DNA of 37,280 bases from Actinomycetes bacterium. GTDB taxonomy: Bacteria; Actinomycetota; Acidimicrobiia; Acidimicrobiales; Microtrichaceae. The notes beneath the pieces were generated by a model. It saw only the letters and a list, made by a program, of their open reading frames with translations, did no database searches and had not been told where the DNA came from. The stretch spans positions 1 to 37,280 of the forward strand of contig JAEWED010000191.1 in the NCBI GenBank assembly GCA_023389745.1, in the 5' to 3' direction. Made by a program: the position numbers and the translations under genes. Positions 16,985-24,777 of this stretch are shown here, in pieces (position 1 is the stretch's first letter; each line of letters starts with the position of its first letter).

Positions 16985-18358
16985 TCAGTCGTGGTCGTGG
17001 CCCGCGTGATCGTGGTCCGCGTGGTCATGGCCGGAATGATCGTCCTCCGGCAGGGCGAGGAGCTCCTCGTCGACCGCGTTGCCGTCCTCGTCGACGATCT
17101 CGCTCTGCTCGACGAGCCACTCCAGCGCCTTGCGCTTCGAGAGATCCGAGCGTACCGCCGAGAGCTGCCCACCGCGGGTCAGCTCCTCGCGGGCGTCGTC
17201 GAGGGTCAGGTCGGCGTCGCCGATGAGCAGCTCGATCTCTGCGTCGAGGTCCTCGTCGGTGGCGATCAGGTCCTGGGCGGCGGCCACGGCGCGCAGCGCG
17301 AGGTCGACCCGCACCGCCTCCTCGGCGGCCTCCTTCAGCTCGGCGCTGAACGACTCGGGGTCGCGGCCGGTGATCTGCAGGTAGTCCTCGAGGCGGATGC
17401 CGCGGCCCTGGAGCTGGTACGCCAGGTTCTGCAGCCGGGCCTGCATCTCGTTCGACACGAGCGCCTCTGGCACCTCGTCGTCGACGAGCTTGGCCAGCTC
17501 GACGCCGAGGTTGTTGCGCACCGCGTTGCGGGTCTGCTCGGAGCGGTTCTCGTCGAGGCGGGTGCGGGTGTCGGCACGCAGCTCCTCGACGGTCTCGAAC
17601 TCGGTGGCCTCTGCCACCCACGCGTCGTCGAGCTCGGGCAGCACCCGCTCCTTGACGTTCTTCACCGTGAGCGTGAAGTGGACCTGGTCCTCGTCGGGAT
17701 CCGGGTGGTCGGCGTCGAACTCGACGACGTCACCGGCGCTGACGCCCACCAGGTGCTCGTCGAACTCGGGGGCGATCATGCCCGAGCCGATCAGGTAGAG
17801 GTAGTCGTCCGCGGTGAGACCGTCGACCGCTTCGCCGTCCTGGGTGCCGGCGATGTCGATGGTGACGTAGTCGGTGTCGGCCGCCGCACGCTCGACCTCG
17901 GTGAGCTCGCCGTACTGGCCGCGCAGACGGTCGATCTGCTCGTCGATCTCCTCGTCGGTCGCCCGGGCACGGGGCACCTCGACGCGCAGGCCGTTGTAGC
18001 CGGCGACGGTGACCTCGGGACGGATCTCGACGATCGCCTCGAACGCGACGGGGCCGGACTCCTCACCCGAGGTGATGTCGAGCTCCGGCGGAGCGATCAC
18101 GTCGACGTCGTTCTCGATCACGGCACGCGAGTAGAACTCGGGCAGGGCGTTCTTGAGCGCCTCGGAGCGTGCGTACTCGTCGCCGAACTGCTTCTGGAGC
18201 AGCTTGCGGGGTGCCTTGCCGGGACGGAAGCCCGGCAGACGGACCTCCTTCGCGATCTCGCGCCACGCGGCGTCGATCGCCGGCTCGAGCTCTGCCTCGT
18301 CGACCTCGACGGCGACCTTGACCTTGTTGCCCTCTGCGGGCTCGACCGTTGACTTCAT
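16985..18358 (-). CDS. tig: Trigger factor (ribosome-associated chaperone)
   Basis: Binds at the ribosome exit tunnel and has peptidyl-prolyl isomerase activity. The 457-residue product has the ribosome-binding signature LPGFRPGKAPRKLL near residue 40, a central FKBP-type domain (about 150-240, DTDYVTIDIAG onward) and a helical C-terminal domain. It ends in an Asp/His-rich tail with HDHADHDHAGHDHD, a possible metal-binding extension. ATG at 18358 gives the family-typical N-terminus MKSTVEPAEGNKVKV; the upstream open extension runs into the tRNA-Pro region and is not coding. TACAAT lies 10 bases before the ATG. Confidence 0.96.
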   Translation of the reverse strand: MKSTVEPAEGNKVKVAVEVDEAELEPAIDAAWREIAKEVRLPGFRPGKAPRKLLQKQFGDEYARSEALKNALPEFYSRAVIENDVDVIAPPELDITSGEESGPVAFEAIVEIRPEVTVAGYNGLRVEVPRARATDEEIDEQIDRLRGQYGELTEVERAAADTDYVTIDIAGTQDGEAVDGLTADDYLYLIGSGMIAPEFDEHLVGVSAGDVVEFDADHPDPDEDQVHFTLTVKNVKERVLPELDDAWVAEATEFETVEELRADTRTRLDENRSEQTRNAVRNNLGVELAKLVDDEVPEALVSNEMQARLQNLAYQLQGRGIRLEDYLQITGRDPESFSAELKEAAEEAVRVDLALRAVAAAQDLIATDEDLDAEIELLIGDADLTLDDAREELTRGGQLSAVRSDLSKRKALEWLVEQSEIVDEDGNAVDEELLALPEDDHSGHDHADHDHAGHDHD

Positions 18359-18368
18359 CAGACAGGCG

Positions 18369-18374
18369 ATTGTA
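18369..18374 (-). promoter_or_regulatory. -10 element for tig-clpP-clpX
   Basis: TACAAT on the minus strand lies 10 bases before the tig ATG, a near-consensus -10 giving a leader of only a few bases. No clear -35 is visible. Confidence 0.5.
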
Positions 18375-18465
18375 GACGCGCACCGGGACACCTCCCCCCA
18401 TCGGGCTGGCCGGTCGCGTCGAGGCAGGGGTCTCGGTGCGCTCGGGTAGAGTGACGCCTTCGGCA

Positions 18466-18542
18466 CGGGACGTGGCGCAGCCTGGTAGCGCACCTGCTTT
18501 GGGAGCAGGGGGTCGGGAGTTCAAATCTCCCCGTCCCGACCA
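18466..18542 (+). tRNA. tRNA-Pro (anticodon TGG)
   Basis: A 77-base cloverleaf. Acceptor CGGGACG pairs with CGTCCCG, the anticodon loop is TTTGGGA (anticodon TGG), the T loop is TTCAAAT, the discriminator is A and CCA is encoded. It lies divergently upstream of tig. Confidence 0.97.
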
Positions 18543-18679
18543 CCGGTGGATCTCGCCGGTCACGAGCCCTCCGCTCACGTCCTGCAGTTCGCTGCCGATG
18601 GGGAATGCCGCCGCCGGACGACCGGAACGGCAAGACTGAGGAGACGACGTCGCGGATGCGGCGTCGTGTGGGAGGCGTC

Positions 18680-19573
18680 GTGGAGATCCAGACGGTCAAG
18701 GTGCATGGCCACGAGATTGCCTACCGCACCGGAGGTACGGGGCCGGTGGTCCTGCTGGTGCACGGCATGGCGGGCAGCTCCGCCATGTGGAAGGAGTGCC
18801 TGCCGCTCCTGTCCCCGCACGTCACCTATGTGGCACCCGACCTGCCCGGTCACGGGCTCTCCGACAAGCCTCGGGGCGACTACTCGATCGGTGCCCACGC
18901 GACCTTCCTGCGCGACCTGCTCGTCGCGCTCGGCCATGAGCGGGTCACGGTCGTCGGCCAGTCCCTCGGCGGGGGCATCGCCCTGCAGTTCGCCTACCAG
19001 TACCCGGAGCGCTGCGAGCGCCTGGCGCTGGTCTGCGCCGGCGGCCTCGGCGACGAGGTCATGCCGCTGCTGCGTGGCCTGACGCTGCCCGGCGTCGACC
19101 TGCTGCTCCCCCTGGCGTTCCAGCCGCTCTACAGCAACGTGGTCGACACCGTCGTCGGGCTCATGGCGAAGATCGGCCTGCAGCCCACACCCGTGGCCCG
19201 CGAGACCTGGCGCAGCTACACGTCGCTGATCGACCCCGACACGCGGCGGGCGTTCCTGCTGACCCTGCGCTCGGTGGTCGACCACCGCGGACAGCGCATC
19301 AGCGCGAACGATCGCCTCTACCTGGCCTCGGCGCTCGCAACGCTCATCGTCTGGGGCGACCGCGACCCGATCATCCCGGTGAGCCACGGCTACCAGGCGC
19401 ACGAGCGCATCCCCGGCTCACGGCTCGAGATCTTCGAGGGCGCGGGGCACTACCCGCACTGCGAGGACCCGGTCCGCTTCTCCGAGGTGCTGCTCGACTT
19501 CATCGCGACGACCGAGGCGGCCGACTTCACCCACGAGGACTGGGCCGCCAAGTTCAGCGACCTCGCCAGCTGA
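18680..19573 (+). CDS. Alpha/beta-fold hydrolase
   Basis: Predicted cytoplasmic serine hydrolase of the epoxide-hydrolase/lactonase-like branch; substrate unknown. The product from GTG 18680 is 297 residues. It shows the oxyanion motif LLVHGMAGS, nucleophile S95 in VGQSLGGG, an acidic residue in WGDRDPIIP (D227 or D229) and H257 in GAGHYPH. GGGAGG stands 4 bases before the GTG. ATG at 18656 or an ORF from 18605 would add up to 25 non-conserved residues and cannot be excluded. The stop codon lies inside the first copy of a repeat shared with the SHOCT gene's 3' end. Confidence 0.85.
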   Translation: MEIQTVKVHGHEIAYRTGGTGPVVLLVHGMAGSSAMWKECLPLLSPHVTYVAPDLPGHGLSDKPRGDYSIGAHATFLRDLLVALGHERVTVVGQSLGGGIALQFAYQYPERCERLALVCAGGLGDEVMPLLRGLTLPGVDLLLPLAFQPLYSNVVDTVVGLMAKIGLQPTPVARETWRSYTSLIDPDTRRAFLLTLRSVVDHRGQRISANDRLYLASALATLIVWGDRDPIIPVSHGYQAHERIPGSRLEIFEGAGHYPHCEDPVRFSEVLLDFIATTEAADFTHEDWAAKFSDLAS

Positions 19574-19644
19574 TCAGCCCAGGATCTTTGCTGGCTCCAC
19601 GGCGGCCACGAGGACCGCATGTCCGATCAGCCCAGGATCTTCGC
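19572..19644. repeat. 20-bp direct repeat copying the 3' end of the SHOCT gene
   Basis: GATCAGCCCAGGATCTT and three following bases occur at 19572-19591 and 19625-19644 (19 of 20 identical, offset 53). On the minus strand both copies encode AKILG and a TGA stop. The only difference is synonymous (GCA versus GCG). Confidence 0.85.
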
Positions 19645-19947
19645 TTTCTGCGCCTCGAACTCGGCGTCGGTGAGGATGCCCTGGTTCTTCAGCTCGGCCA
19701 GCTCCTTGAGCTGGGCGATGACGTCGTTGGTGCCGTCCGCCGGCGCTGCGGCCGGTGCCGGGGCGGGCTCGGGGGCAGGAGCCGCCTCGGGGGCAGGCGC
19801 CTGCTGCGGTTGCGCCGCTGCCGCCTTCGCCTGCTGACGTCGGGCGACACCGCCCGAGACCGCCGTCGCGGTGCCGGCGACCACCGCCGTGCGTGCCATC
19901 GTGCCGATCAGGCCCGGACGACCTGCTCGCATCCCTCGTCGCATCAT
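19627..19947 (-). CDS. SHOCT-domain protein
   Basis: Function unknown; SHOCT domains are short C-terminal helical modules thought to mediate oligomerisation. The 106-residue product has a basic N-terminus, a short Ala/Val-rich segment (IGTMARTAVVAGTATAVSGG), a Gln/Ala/Pro-rich linker (about 40-70) and a C-terminal SHOCT motif (IAQLKELAELKNQGILTDAE, ending FEAQKAKILG). ATG 19947 (or the next codon) has AAGGA 8 bases upstream. It lies 85 bases downstream of the DUF6325 gene, a pairing I recall from other actinobacteria. Confidence 0.85.
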   Translation of the reverse strand: MMRRGMRAGRPGLIGTMARTAVVAGTATAVSGGVARRQQAKAAAAQPQQAPAPEAAPAPEPAPAPAAAPADGTNDVIAQLKELAELKNQGILTDAEFEAQKAKILG

Positions 19948-20032
19948 GTTCGTGTTCCTTCTCTCCGGGTCCGAGGACCCAACGCACACTCTCGGGGTCC
20001 AGGACCCGCTTCCGCTGTCGTCGTCGGCTCGC

Positions 20033-20461
20033 TCAGAGCCGGCCGCTCTCGGCGCTCTCGGCGATCGCCGCGACGACCAGCTCGTGGGGGATCCGCTCGC
20101 CCGCGATGAACGTGCCGCCGGAGTCGCGCACGGCCTCGGCGAACCGGGCGGCCCAGAGGTCCTCCCACACGAGGAACGCCGCCGAGCTGTTCGGCTCGAG
20201 CGTCTCGGCGGCCATCTCGACGTCCTCCTCGTTGAGCAGCCCGAGCGAGTCGTCCGCGACCGCTCCGAGCGGCAGCAGGGTCTCGAGCTCGTCGTACTCG
20301 AACGCCGTGACGTTGCCCTCGCCGTCCTTCGAGATGAACACGACGTCGAGGATCCGGACCATGCCGCTGTCGACCAGATCGACGATCGCAGGGACGATCT
20401 CGCCGTTGAACTGGTTGCCCTCGAACCCGATGATCACGTACTCGACCGGTGCCACCGTCAT
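20033..20461 (-). CDS. DUF6325-family protein
   Basis: Unknown function. The 142-residue product begins APVEYVIIGFEGNQFNGEI and continues PAIVDLVDSGMVRILDVVFI, then AFLVWEDLWAARFAEAVRDSGG. This pattern matches the DUF6325 (DUF1269-like) family of small soluble proteins. A GGGAG Shine-Dalgarno sequence lies just before the ATG. It forms a probable two-gene operon with the downstream SHOCT gene. No catalytic motif is visible. Confidence 0.8.
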   Translation of the reverse strand: MTVAPVEYVIIGFEGNQFNGEIVPAIVDLVDSGMVRILDVVFISKDGEGNVTAFEYDELETLLPLGAVADDSLGLLNEEDVEMAAETLEPNSSAAFLVWEDLWAARFAEAVRDSGGTFIAGERIPHELVVAAIAESAESGRL

Positions 20462-20510
20462 GTCGCTCCCTCTCTGCGCGCCGACACGAACGATTCGGTC
20501 AGACGGCTGC

Positions 20511-20516
20511 TATCTT
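20511..20516 (+). promoter_or_regulatory. Candidate -10 element for tRNA-Gly
   Basis: TATCTT lies 32 bases upstream of the mature tRNA 5' end and fits a -10. A -35 at proper spacing is not clear. Confidence 0.4.
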
Positions 20517-20548
20517 CTCACGTCGACCCGCCCCCGAGCGCGGTCCCT

Positions 20549-20619
20549 GCGGGTGTAGCTCAATGGTAGAGCCACAGGTTTCCATCCTGTTGACGAGGGT
20601 TCGATTCCCTTCACCCGCT
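20549..20619 (+). tRNA. tRNA-Gly (anticodon TCC)
   Basis: A 71-base cloverleaf. Acceptor GCGGGTG pairs with CACCCGC, the D stem is GCTC/GAGC, the anticodon stem ACAGG/CCTGT encloses loop TTTCCAT (anticodon TCC), and the T loop is TTCGATT. The discriminator is T and CCA is not encoded (CCG follows), unlike the tRNA-Pro in this window. Confidence 0.97.
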
Positions 20620-20698
20620 CCGCCAGGTCGCAGCGACCGACGCAGCCGGCACCACCCGGTGCGTCCCGCTCCCCGGCCCCGTGATGAGCCACGGCCTG

Positions 20699-20719
20699 CG
20701 AATGACCTCTCATCATTCG
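20699..20719. promoter_or_regulatory. Small inverted repeat upstream of the lipoprotein gene
   Basis: CGAATGA and TCATTCG form a 7-bp inverted repeat with a 7-base spacer, 73 bases before the lipoprotein start. It could be an operator or end tRNA-Gly transcripts. Nothing else recognisable lies in 20620-20792 except the GGAAGGAC Shine-Dalgarno sequence. Confidence 0.3.
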
Positions 20720-20792
20720 GGTCGTCCTGCCGACGAGAAATGTTCACCCGCCGAGTCGGCGGTGTGGCACGGACCTCGAGGAAGGACGCGAG

Positions 20793-21413
20793 ATGGACAA
20801 GCACCGGAGACGATCGCTCGCAGGGCTCGCGGTCGCGTCGCTGATGTTGGGCGGCGCGCTGAGCGCCTGCACGCAGGACGAGGGACTCGGCCTGGGCGAC
20901 GAGGTCGCCCGCACCGCCGATGCCGCCGTGCCCGCCACCGAAGAGGAGTTCGTCGACTGGTTCGGCCTGGCCGCCGAGGCGGTCCAGCACTGCAACACGG
21001 CGAGCGAGTCCGCCGACGGCCTGCTCGACGGCCACTCGTCGCAGCACGGCGGTGCCGACGAGAACCTGGACGCGGTCCTGGCGGCCGGCCAGGCCCTCGA
21101 GAACTGCTGGTCCGCCCTGGACGGCTCGATCTCGCGCATCTCGGCCGAGGATCTCGCCGACGTGTGGACCGAGGGCACGACCCAGCTCGGCAGCTGGCTG
21201 GACAGCATGGGCGAGACGAACCGTGCCGCGGTCGTCGTCGCTGCCGGCAACGCCGATTCGCGACCGCTGGTCAGCCAGCTCTTCGAGCTGGAGCACCGCA
21301 CCGACGACCTGGCCGACACCCTCGACGCGCTCGTGATCGAGCAGGCGGAGAAGGTCGGCATCGAGCAGCCCGAATCGCTGCACCTGTACCGCTGGAACGC
21401 ACCGGAGCACTGA
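20793..21413 (+). CDS. Predicted lipoprotein, unknown function
   Basis: The 206-residue product has a basic n-region (MDKHRRRS), a hydrophobic stretch and lipobox LSAC with C26 as lipidation site, so it should be anchored on the outer face of the membrane. The mature part is acidic and mostly helical by composition, with two further cysteines (CN and NCW) that may pair. I do not recognise a family. A GGAAGGAC Shine-Dalgarno sequence lies 5 bases before the ATG. The stop is one base from the start of the secreted HET-C/aegerolysin-like gene, so they are co-transcribed. An accessory or protective role toward that protein is only a guess. Confidence 0.75.
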   Translation: MDKHRRRSLAGLAVASLMLGGALSACTQDEGLGLGDEVARTADAAVPATEEEFVDWFGLAAEAVQHCNTASESADGLLDGHSSQHGGADENLDAVLAAGQALENCWSALDGSISRISAEDLADVWTEGTTQLGSWLDSMGETNRAAVVVAAGNADSRPLVSQLFELEHRTDDLADTLDALVIEQAEKVGIEQPESLHLYRWNAPEH

Positions 21414-21414
21414 C

Positions 21415-22944
21415 ATGACGAACCGACACGACACCAACCCCGCTCCCACCAGCAGCTCCGCTGTCACTCGCAGCTCCGCTGTCACTCGCAGCTCCGCTGT
21501 CACCCGTCGAGCCCTCCGGAATGTGCTCACCGGGCTGTTCGTCGTGGCGCTCGCAGCGACCGCGGTCGTCACCACCAGGACGCCGTCGGCCGAGGCCTTC
21601 GGCACCGTCGACAGCTCCGTGCTGAACCAGAAGGCCGTGCACGAGCAGATCACACGAGTGCTCGGCTGCACCTCGACCCAGGCACCGGAGCAGTGCTTCG
21701 ACACCATGTCGATCTCGGCGCTCGCCGGACAGTCGGGCACCTTCGGCGCCGTCGGCGAGCCGGACAACCCCCTCGACGGCTTCCCGAACCCCGCCGCTCG
21801 CCACTGCGACGACGGGGACCACGGCTACGGCAGCACGCACGCCCAGGACGACGCAGCGACCGAGCTGTCGAACTGCCTGGAGTACTACCAGCTGTACATG
21901 CAGTTCGCCGTGGACTCCGCAGGCGCCCTGATCGGCGCCGACGGGACCATCGACCCGGCGCAGACCATGGTGACCAGCATCTTCGGTACGCCCAACGGGT
22001 GCTCGTTCCCGGACCCGGCCAAGGGCAACACCTCGGACGACTCCGCGAAGTGCAACGTGCTCAACGGACTCGGCCGGTCGCTGCACCTCTACGAGGACTT
22101 CTGGTCGCACTCGAACTGGGGCGACCTCGCGGATCCCCGCCAAGAGGTCGGGCTCACCAACCCCGACGGCCTGGCCAACGCCGACCAGCCCGAGTTCTTC
22201 GCGTTCCCGGGGCCAGTGCCCACCTCGTTCCCCGATCTGCTCATCAGCGGCTGCGACGACAGCCTCGAGAAGAGCCGTTGCACCGGTCGCACCGGCCACT
22301 CCGTGCTGAACAAGGACAACGGCACCGTCGACCCGGCGACCTGCACCGCGGCCACCCCGCTGACCACCCGCGGACAGGTCACCGCGAAGGGTGCCCGGAA
22401 CTTCCAGCGTGCGGTCTCGGGCGCCTGCGGTGCTGCGCTGAGGGCGTGGTCGGACCTGCAGGCCGCGCTCGTGGCCACCTACGGCGATGCGAGGGCGTCC
22501 CTGATGATCCAGGCGATCACCTCGGACCACTCGCTCACCGCGTGCGACCTGTCGGGCTCGGCGTCGAAGGCGCTCGACCCGCCGGCGGGCAACGTGTCGA
22601 GCGCCCGTTCGGTCGACGTCACGTTCGTCAACAACTCGTCGGCGGCGCTCACCTGCAGCCAAGGCATCCTCGACGGCGGCGAGTGGTCGAACTACCCCGC
22701 CGACCACATCGCCGCCGGCGCGACCGCGACGTGGCGGACCCAGAGCAACGGTCTCGCGACCGGCACCGAGGGCACGGCCAAGCTGCGCGTCGACGGCACG
22801 AACAAGGTCGTCACGGTGTACTGGAACAACCCGTACCTGGGTTCGAACTCGGCCAAGTGCACCGTCGACGCACCGTTCACGTGCTCGGCGGGTTCGATCA
22901 AGGGCAACAACGCCGCCCTCACCGTCACCCTGACCGGGGGCTGA
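21415..22944 (+). CDS. Secreted CinY/HET-C-like protein with C-terminal aegerolysin/ET79-like domain
   Basis: Predicted exported protein of 509 residues. A long n-region holds three exact SSAVTR repeats (about 14-31), followed by a hydrophobic core (LTGLFVVALAATAVV) and a likely signal-peptidase site AEA-F after A61. The first mature domain carries KAVHEQIT (H76), HAQDD (H142) and H224-LYED228-FWSH232-SNW. This pattern is seen in HET-C and Streptomyces CinY proteins and recalls zinc phospholipase C/S1-P1 nuclease metal sites. Residues about 396-508 (SVDVTFVNNSSAALTC, GEWSNYPADHIAAGATATW, TEGTAKLRV, VTVYWNNPYLGSNSAKC) resemble the aegerolysin/crystal-protein ET79 beta-sandwich, which binds lipids and can form pores. 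Many paired cysteines fit secretion. Family calls are from motif memory; activity is unproven. Confidence 0.75.
   Translation: MTNRHDTNPAPTSSSAVTRSSAVTRSSAVTRRALRNVLTGLFVVALAATAVVTTRTPSAEAFGTVDSSVLNQKAVHEQITRVLGCTSTQAPEQCFDTMSISALAGQSGTFGAVGEPDNPLDGFPNPAARHCDDGDHGYGSTHAQDDAATELSNCLEYYQLYMQFAVDSAGALIGADGTIDPAQTMVTSIFGTPNGCSFPDPAKGNTSDDSAKCNVLNGLGRSLHLYEDFWSHSNWGDLADPRQEVGLTNPDGLANADQPEFFAFPGPVPTSFPDLLISGCDDSLEKSRCTGRTGHSVLNKDNGTVDPATCTAATPLTTRGQVTAKGARNFQRAVSGACGAALRAWSDLQAALVATYGDARASLMIQAITSDHSLTACDLSGSASKALDPPAGNVSSARSVDVTFVNNSSAALTCSQGILDGGEWSNYPADHIAAGATATWRTQSNGLATGTEGTAKLRVDGTNKVVTVYWNNPYLGSNSAKCTVDAPFTCSAGSIKGNNAALTVTLTGG
21453..21506 (+). repeat. 18-bp in-frame tandem repeat, three copies
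   Basis: CAGCTCCGCTGTCACTCG occurs at 21453, 21471 and 21489; the third copy differs by one base. The copies encode the SSAVTR repeats in the n-region of the secreted protein. Confidence 0.95.
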
Positions 22945-22997
22945 GCGCAGGCGTCGCGATCGACGCCACGTGGCTCCGTCCGTCACGATCCCGTCGA

Positions 22998-23031
22998 GCG
23001 AAGGGCCCCGGGCATCACCCGGGGCCCTTCG
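22998..23031 (+). terminator. Terminator of the lipoprotein/secreted-protein operon
   Basis: A 12-bp perfect stem AAGGGCCCCGGG with its complement and loop CATCA, extendable by two pairs, lies about 55 bases after the stop. TTCGTCG follows rather than a strong T-tract. Confidence 0.75.
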
Positions 23032-23067
23032 TCGCGTCCGCTGCCACGACGCTGGCAGACTGCTGCG

Positions 23068-23967
23068 ATGTCTCGGCTCCTCGTGCTCGGCGCGGGCTTC
23101 CTCGGTTCCGCGGTCTCGGACGTGGGTGCGCGACGTCTCCCGACCACCGTGGTCGACCCGCCCTTCGACCCCACGCTGCAGCGTCGGGACCGCGCCGCCA
23201 CCGACGCGCTGCGGGCGCTCGTCGCCGAGCAGGCGGCGCACGACGGCGAGGTCGCCGTGATCAACGCCTGCGGCCGCGTCGTGGGCACCCGCGAGGAGCT
23301 GCACGACGCCAACGTCGCGTTCGTCGAGTGGCTCGTCGACGCACTCGGCGACACCGGCGCCCGGTTGGTCCACGTCGGGTCCGCCTCGGAGCTCGGCGAC
23401 CCGGGCACCGCAGCGACGGTCGACGAGTCCCAGCCTATGGCTCCCGCGGGCGACTACGCGGCGACCAAGGCCGAGGGCACCGAGGTCGTGCGCCGGGCCG
23501 CGGCCGACGGGCTCGAAGCCGTCGTCGCCCGGGTCTTCAACGTCGTGGGCCATCCGGTGCCCGCCAGCTCGCCCCTGAGCGGCTGGCTCACCGAGGTCCG
23601 GGCACTGCCCGAGCACGGCGGCGAGGTCGAGGTCTGGTGGCCGGCCACGACCCGCGACTTCGTGCACGTCGACGACGTCGCCACGTCGTTGATCGACCTC
23701 GCGCTGGTCGACGCCGCACCGGCCGTCGGCGACTCCGCCGCAGCGCTGCCGTCGCTGGTCAACGTGTGCACGGGGACCGGGATCCGCTTCGGCGAGATCG
23801 TCGAGGCACTCGCGGCCGAGCTCGGTCGCCCCGTGCAGGTGCGCTCGCTGGAACGACCCGGCATCGAGTGCGTGGTCGGCGACCCCTCGCTCCTGATCAG
23901 CCTGACCGGCTCGGCCCCCACGATGACGCTGGAGCGCCTGGCACGCACCGTGGTCCGCGGCGACTGA
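23068..23967 (+). CDS. NAD(P)-dependent epimerase/dehydratase-like SDR
   Basis: Extended short-chain dehydrogenase likely acting on a nucleotide sugar. The 299-residue product has the Rossmann motif GAGFLG (8-13), catalytic Y130 and K134 in GDYAATKAEG, and the TTRDFVHVDDVA segment typical of sugar epimerases, with S104 or S106 preceding. The exact reaction is not determinable. It starts the plus-strand sugar gene group and is separated from the next gene by 76 bases containing that gene's own promoter. Confidence 0.85.
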   Translation: MSRLLVLGAGFLGSAVSDVGARRLPTTVVDPPFDPTLQRRDRAATDALRALVAEQAAHDGEVAVINACGRVVGTREELHDANVAFVEWLVDALGDTGARLVHVGSASELGDPGTAATVDESQPMAPAGDYAATKAEGTEVVRRAAADGLEAVVARVFNVVGHPVPASSPLSGWLTEVRALPEHGGEVEVWWPATTRDFVHVDDVATSLIDLALVDAAPAVGDSAAALPSLVNVCTGTGIRFGEIVEALAAELGRPVQVRSLERPGIECVVGDPSLLISLTGSAPTMTLERLARTVVRGD

Positions 23968-24007
23968 GGCGCGTCCCGCGGCGCCGACAGGTGCGCGGAC
24001 GTTCGGG

Positions 24008-24035
24008 TTGAGCTGCGCAGAGTTGTCGGTAGAGT
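24008..24035 (+). promoter_or_regulatory. Leaderless promoter of the nucleotidyltransferase gene
   Basis: TTGAGC (24008-24013), a 16-base spacer and TAGAGT (24030-24035) are followed by 8 bases and ATG at 24044. This is the best complete -35/-10 pair in the window, and its position implies leaderless transcription. Confidence 0.6.
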
Positions 24036-24043
24036 CCCCCACC

Positions 24044-24766
24044 ATGCATGCGGTGATCCTGGCGGGCGGACGAGGCGTGCGCCTACGTCCCTACACGACG
24101 GCCTTCCCGAAGCCGCTGGTTCCCATCGGCGACGAGTTCGCCATCATCGAGATCGTGCTGCGCCAGCTGCGCACCGCGGGCTTCACGAGCGTCACCATCG
24201 CGATCGGTCACCTCGGCCAGCTGATCCGTGCGTACTGCGACGACGGCTCCCAGTGGGGCCTCGACATCACCTACTGGCCCGAGGACGAGCCGCTCGGCAC
24301 GATGGGCCCCGTCGTGAGCAACCTCGACGACCTGCCCGACGACTTCATCGTCATGAACGGCGACGTGCTCACCGACCTCGACTACCGGGCGCTCATCGAG
24401 GGCCACCGTGCCTCGGACGCGCCGCTGACCGTCGCCGCCTACGACCGGGTCGTGAAGATCGACTTCGGTGTGCTCGACATCGGCGGCGAGCAGGGCGACC
24501 GCATCACCGCGTTCCGCGAGAAGCCGGTCGAGCACTTCTCGGTCTCGATGGGTGTCTACGCCGCGTCGCGCGAGACGCTGCGCAGCTACCCCGCGGGCAA
24601 GCCGCTCGGCTTCGACGAGCTGGTGCTCGACCTGCTCGCAGCCGGCACTCCCCCGCGGGTGCACCGCTTCGACGGCTACTGGCTCGACATCGGTCGACCG
24701 GATGACTACGACCGGGCGAACGAGGAGTGGGACACGCTGCGGGCGCGACTGCTCCCCTCGGACTGA
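24044..24766 (+). CDS. Sugar-phosphate nucleotidyltransferase
   Basis: Activates a sugar-1-phosphate with an NTP for glycan synthesis. The 240-residue product has the signature ILAGGRGVRLRPYT, FPKPLVPIG, the metal-binding NGDVLTDLDY, the sugar-binding FREKP region and the terminal GYWLDIGRPDDYDRANE. It lacks the C-terminal left-handed helix domain of acetylating enzymes, so it is a stand-alone pyrophosphorylase of the mannose/heptose/PtmE-like type. ATG 24044 gives the conserved N-terminus and has a promoter immediately upstream. It lies 11 bases before the glycosyltransferase start. Confidence 0.92.
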   Translation: MHAVILAGGRGVRLRPYTTAFPKPLVPIGDEFAIIEIVLRQLRTAGFTSVTIAIGHLGQLIRAYCDDGSQWGLDITYWPEDEPLGTMGPVVSNLDDLPDDFIVMNGDVLTDLDYRALIEGHRASDAPLTVAAYDRVVKIDFGVLDIGGEQGDRITAFREKPVEHFSVSMGVYAASRETLRSYPAGKPLGFDELVLDLLAAGTPPRVHRFDGYWLDIGRPDDYDRANEEWDTLRARLLPSD

Positions 24767-24777
24767 CCGCTCACCCC

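Noticed and set aside
18605..18679. N-terminal extension of the alpha/beta hydrolase
   Set aside because: Residues are not like family N-termini and a Shine-Dalgarno sequence favours GTG 18680; kept as an alternative in that entry.
21271..24045. 924-codon open frame on the minus strand
   Set aside because: It lies opposite three well-supported genes, has Arg/Gly/Ala/Val-skewed composition and no domain; it is a high-GC shadow frame.
24727..24777. Earlier GTG start for the glycosyltransferase overlapping the nucleotidyltransferase
   Set aside because: It adds a non-conserved segment before the first Rossmann strand and has no ribosome binding site.
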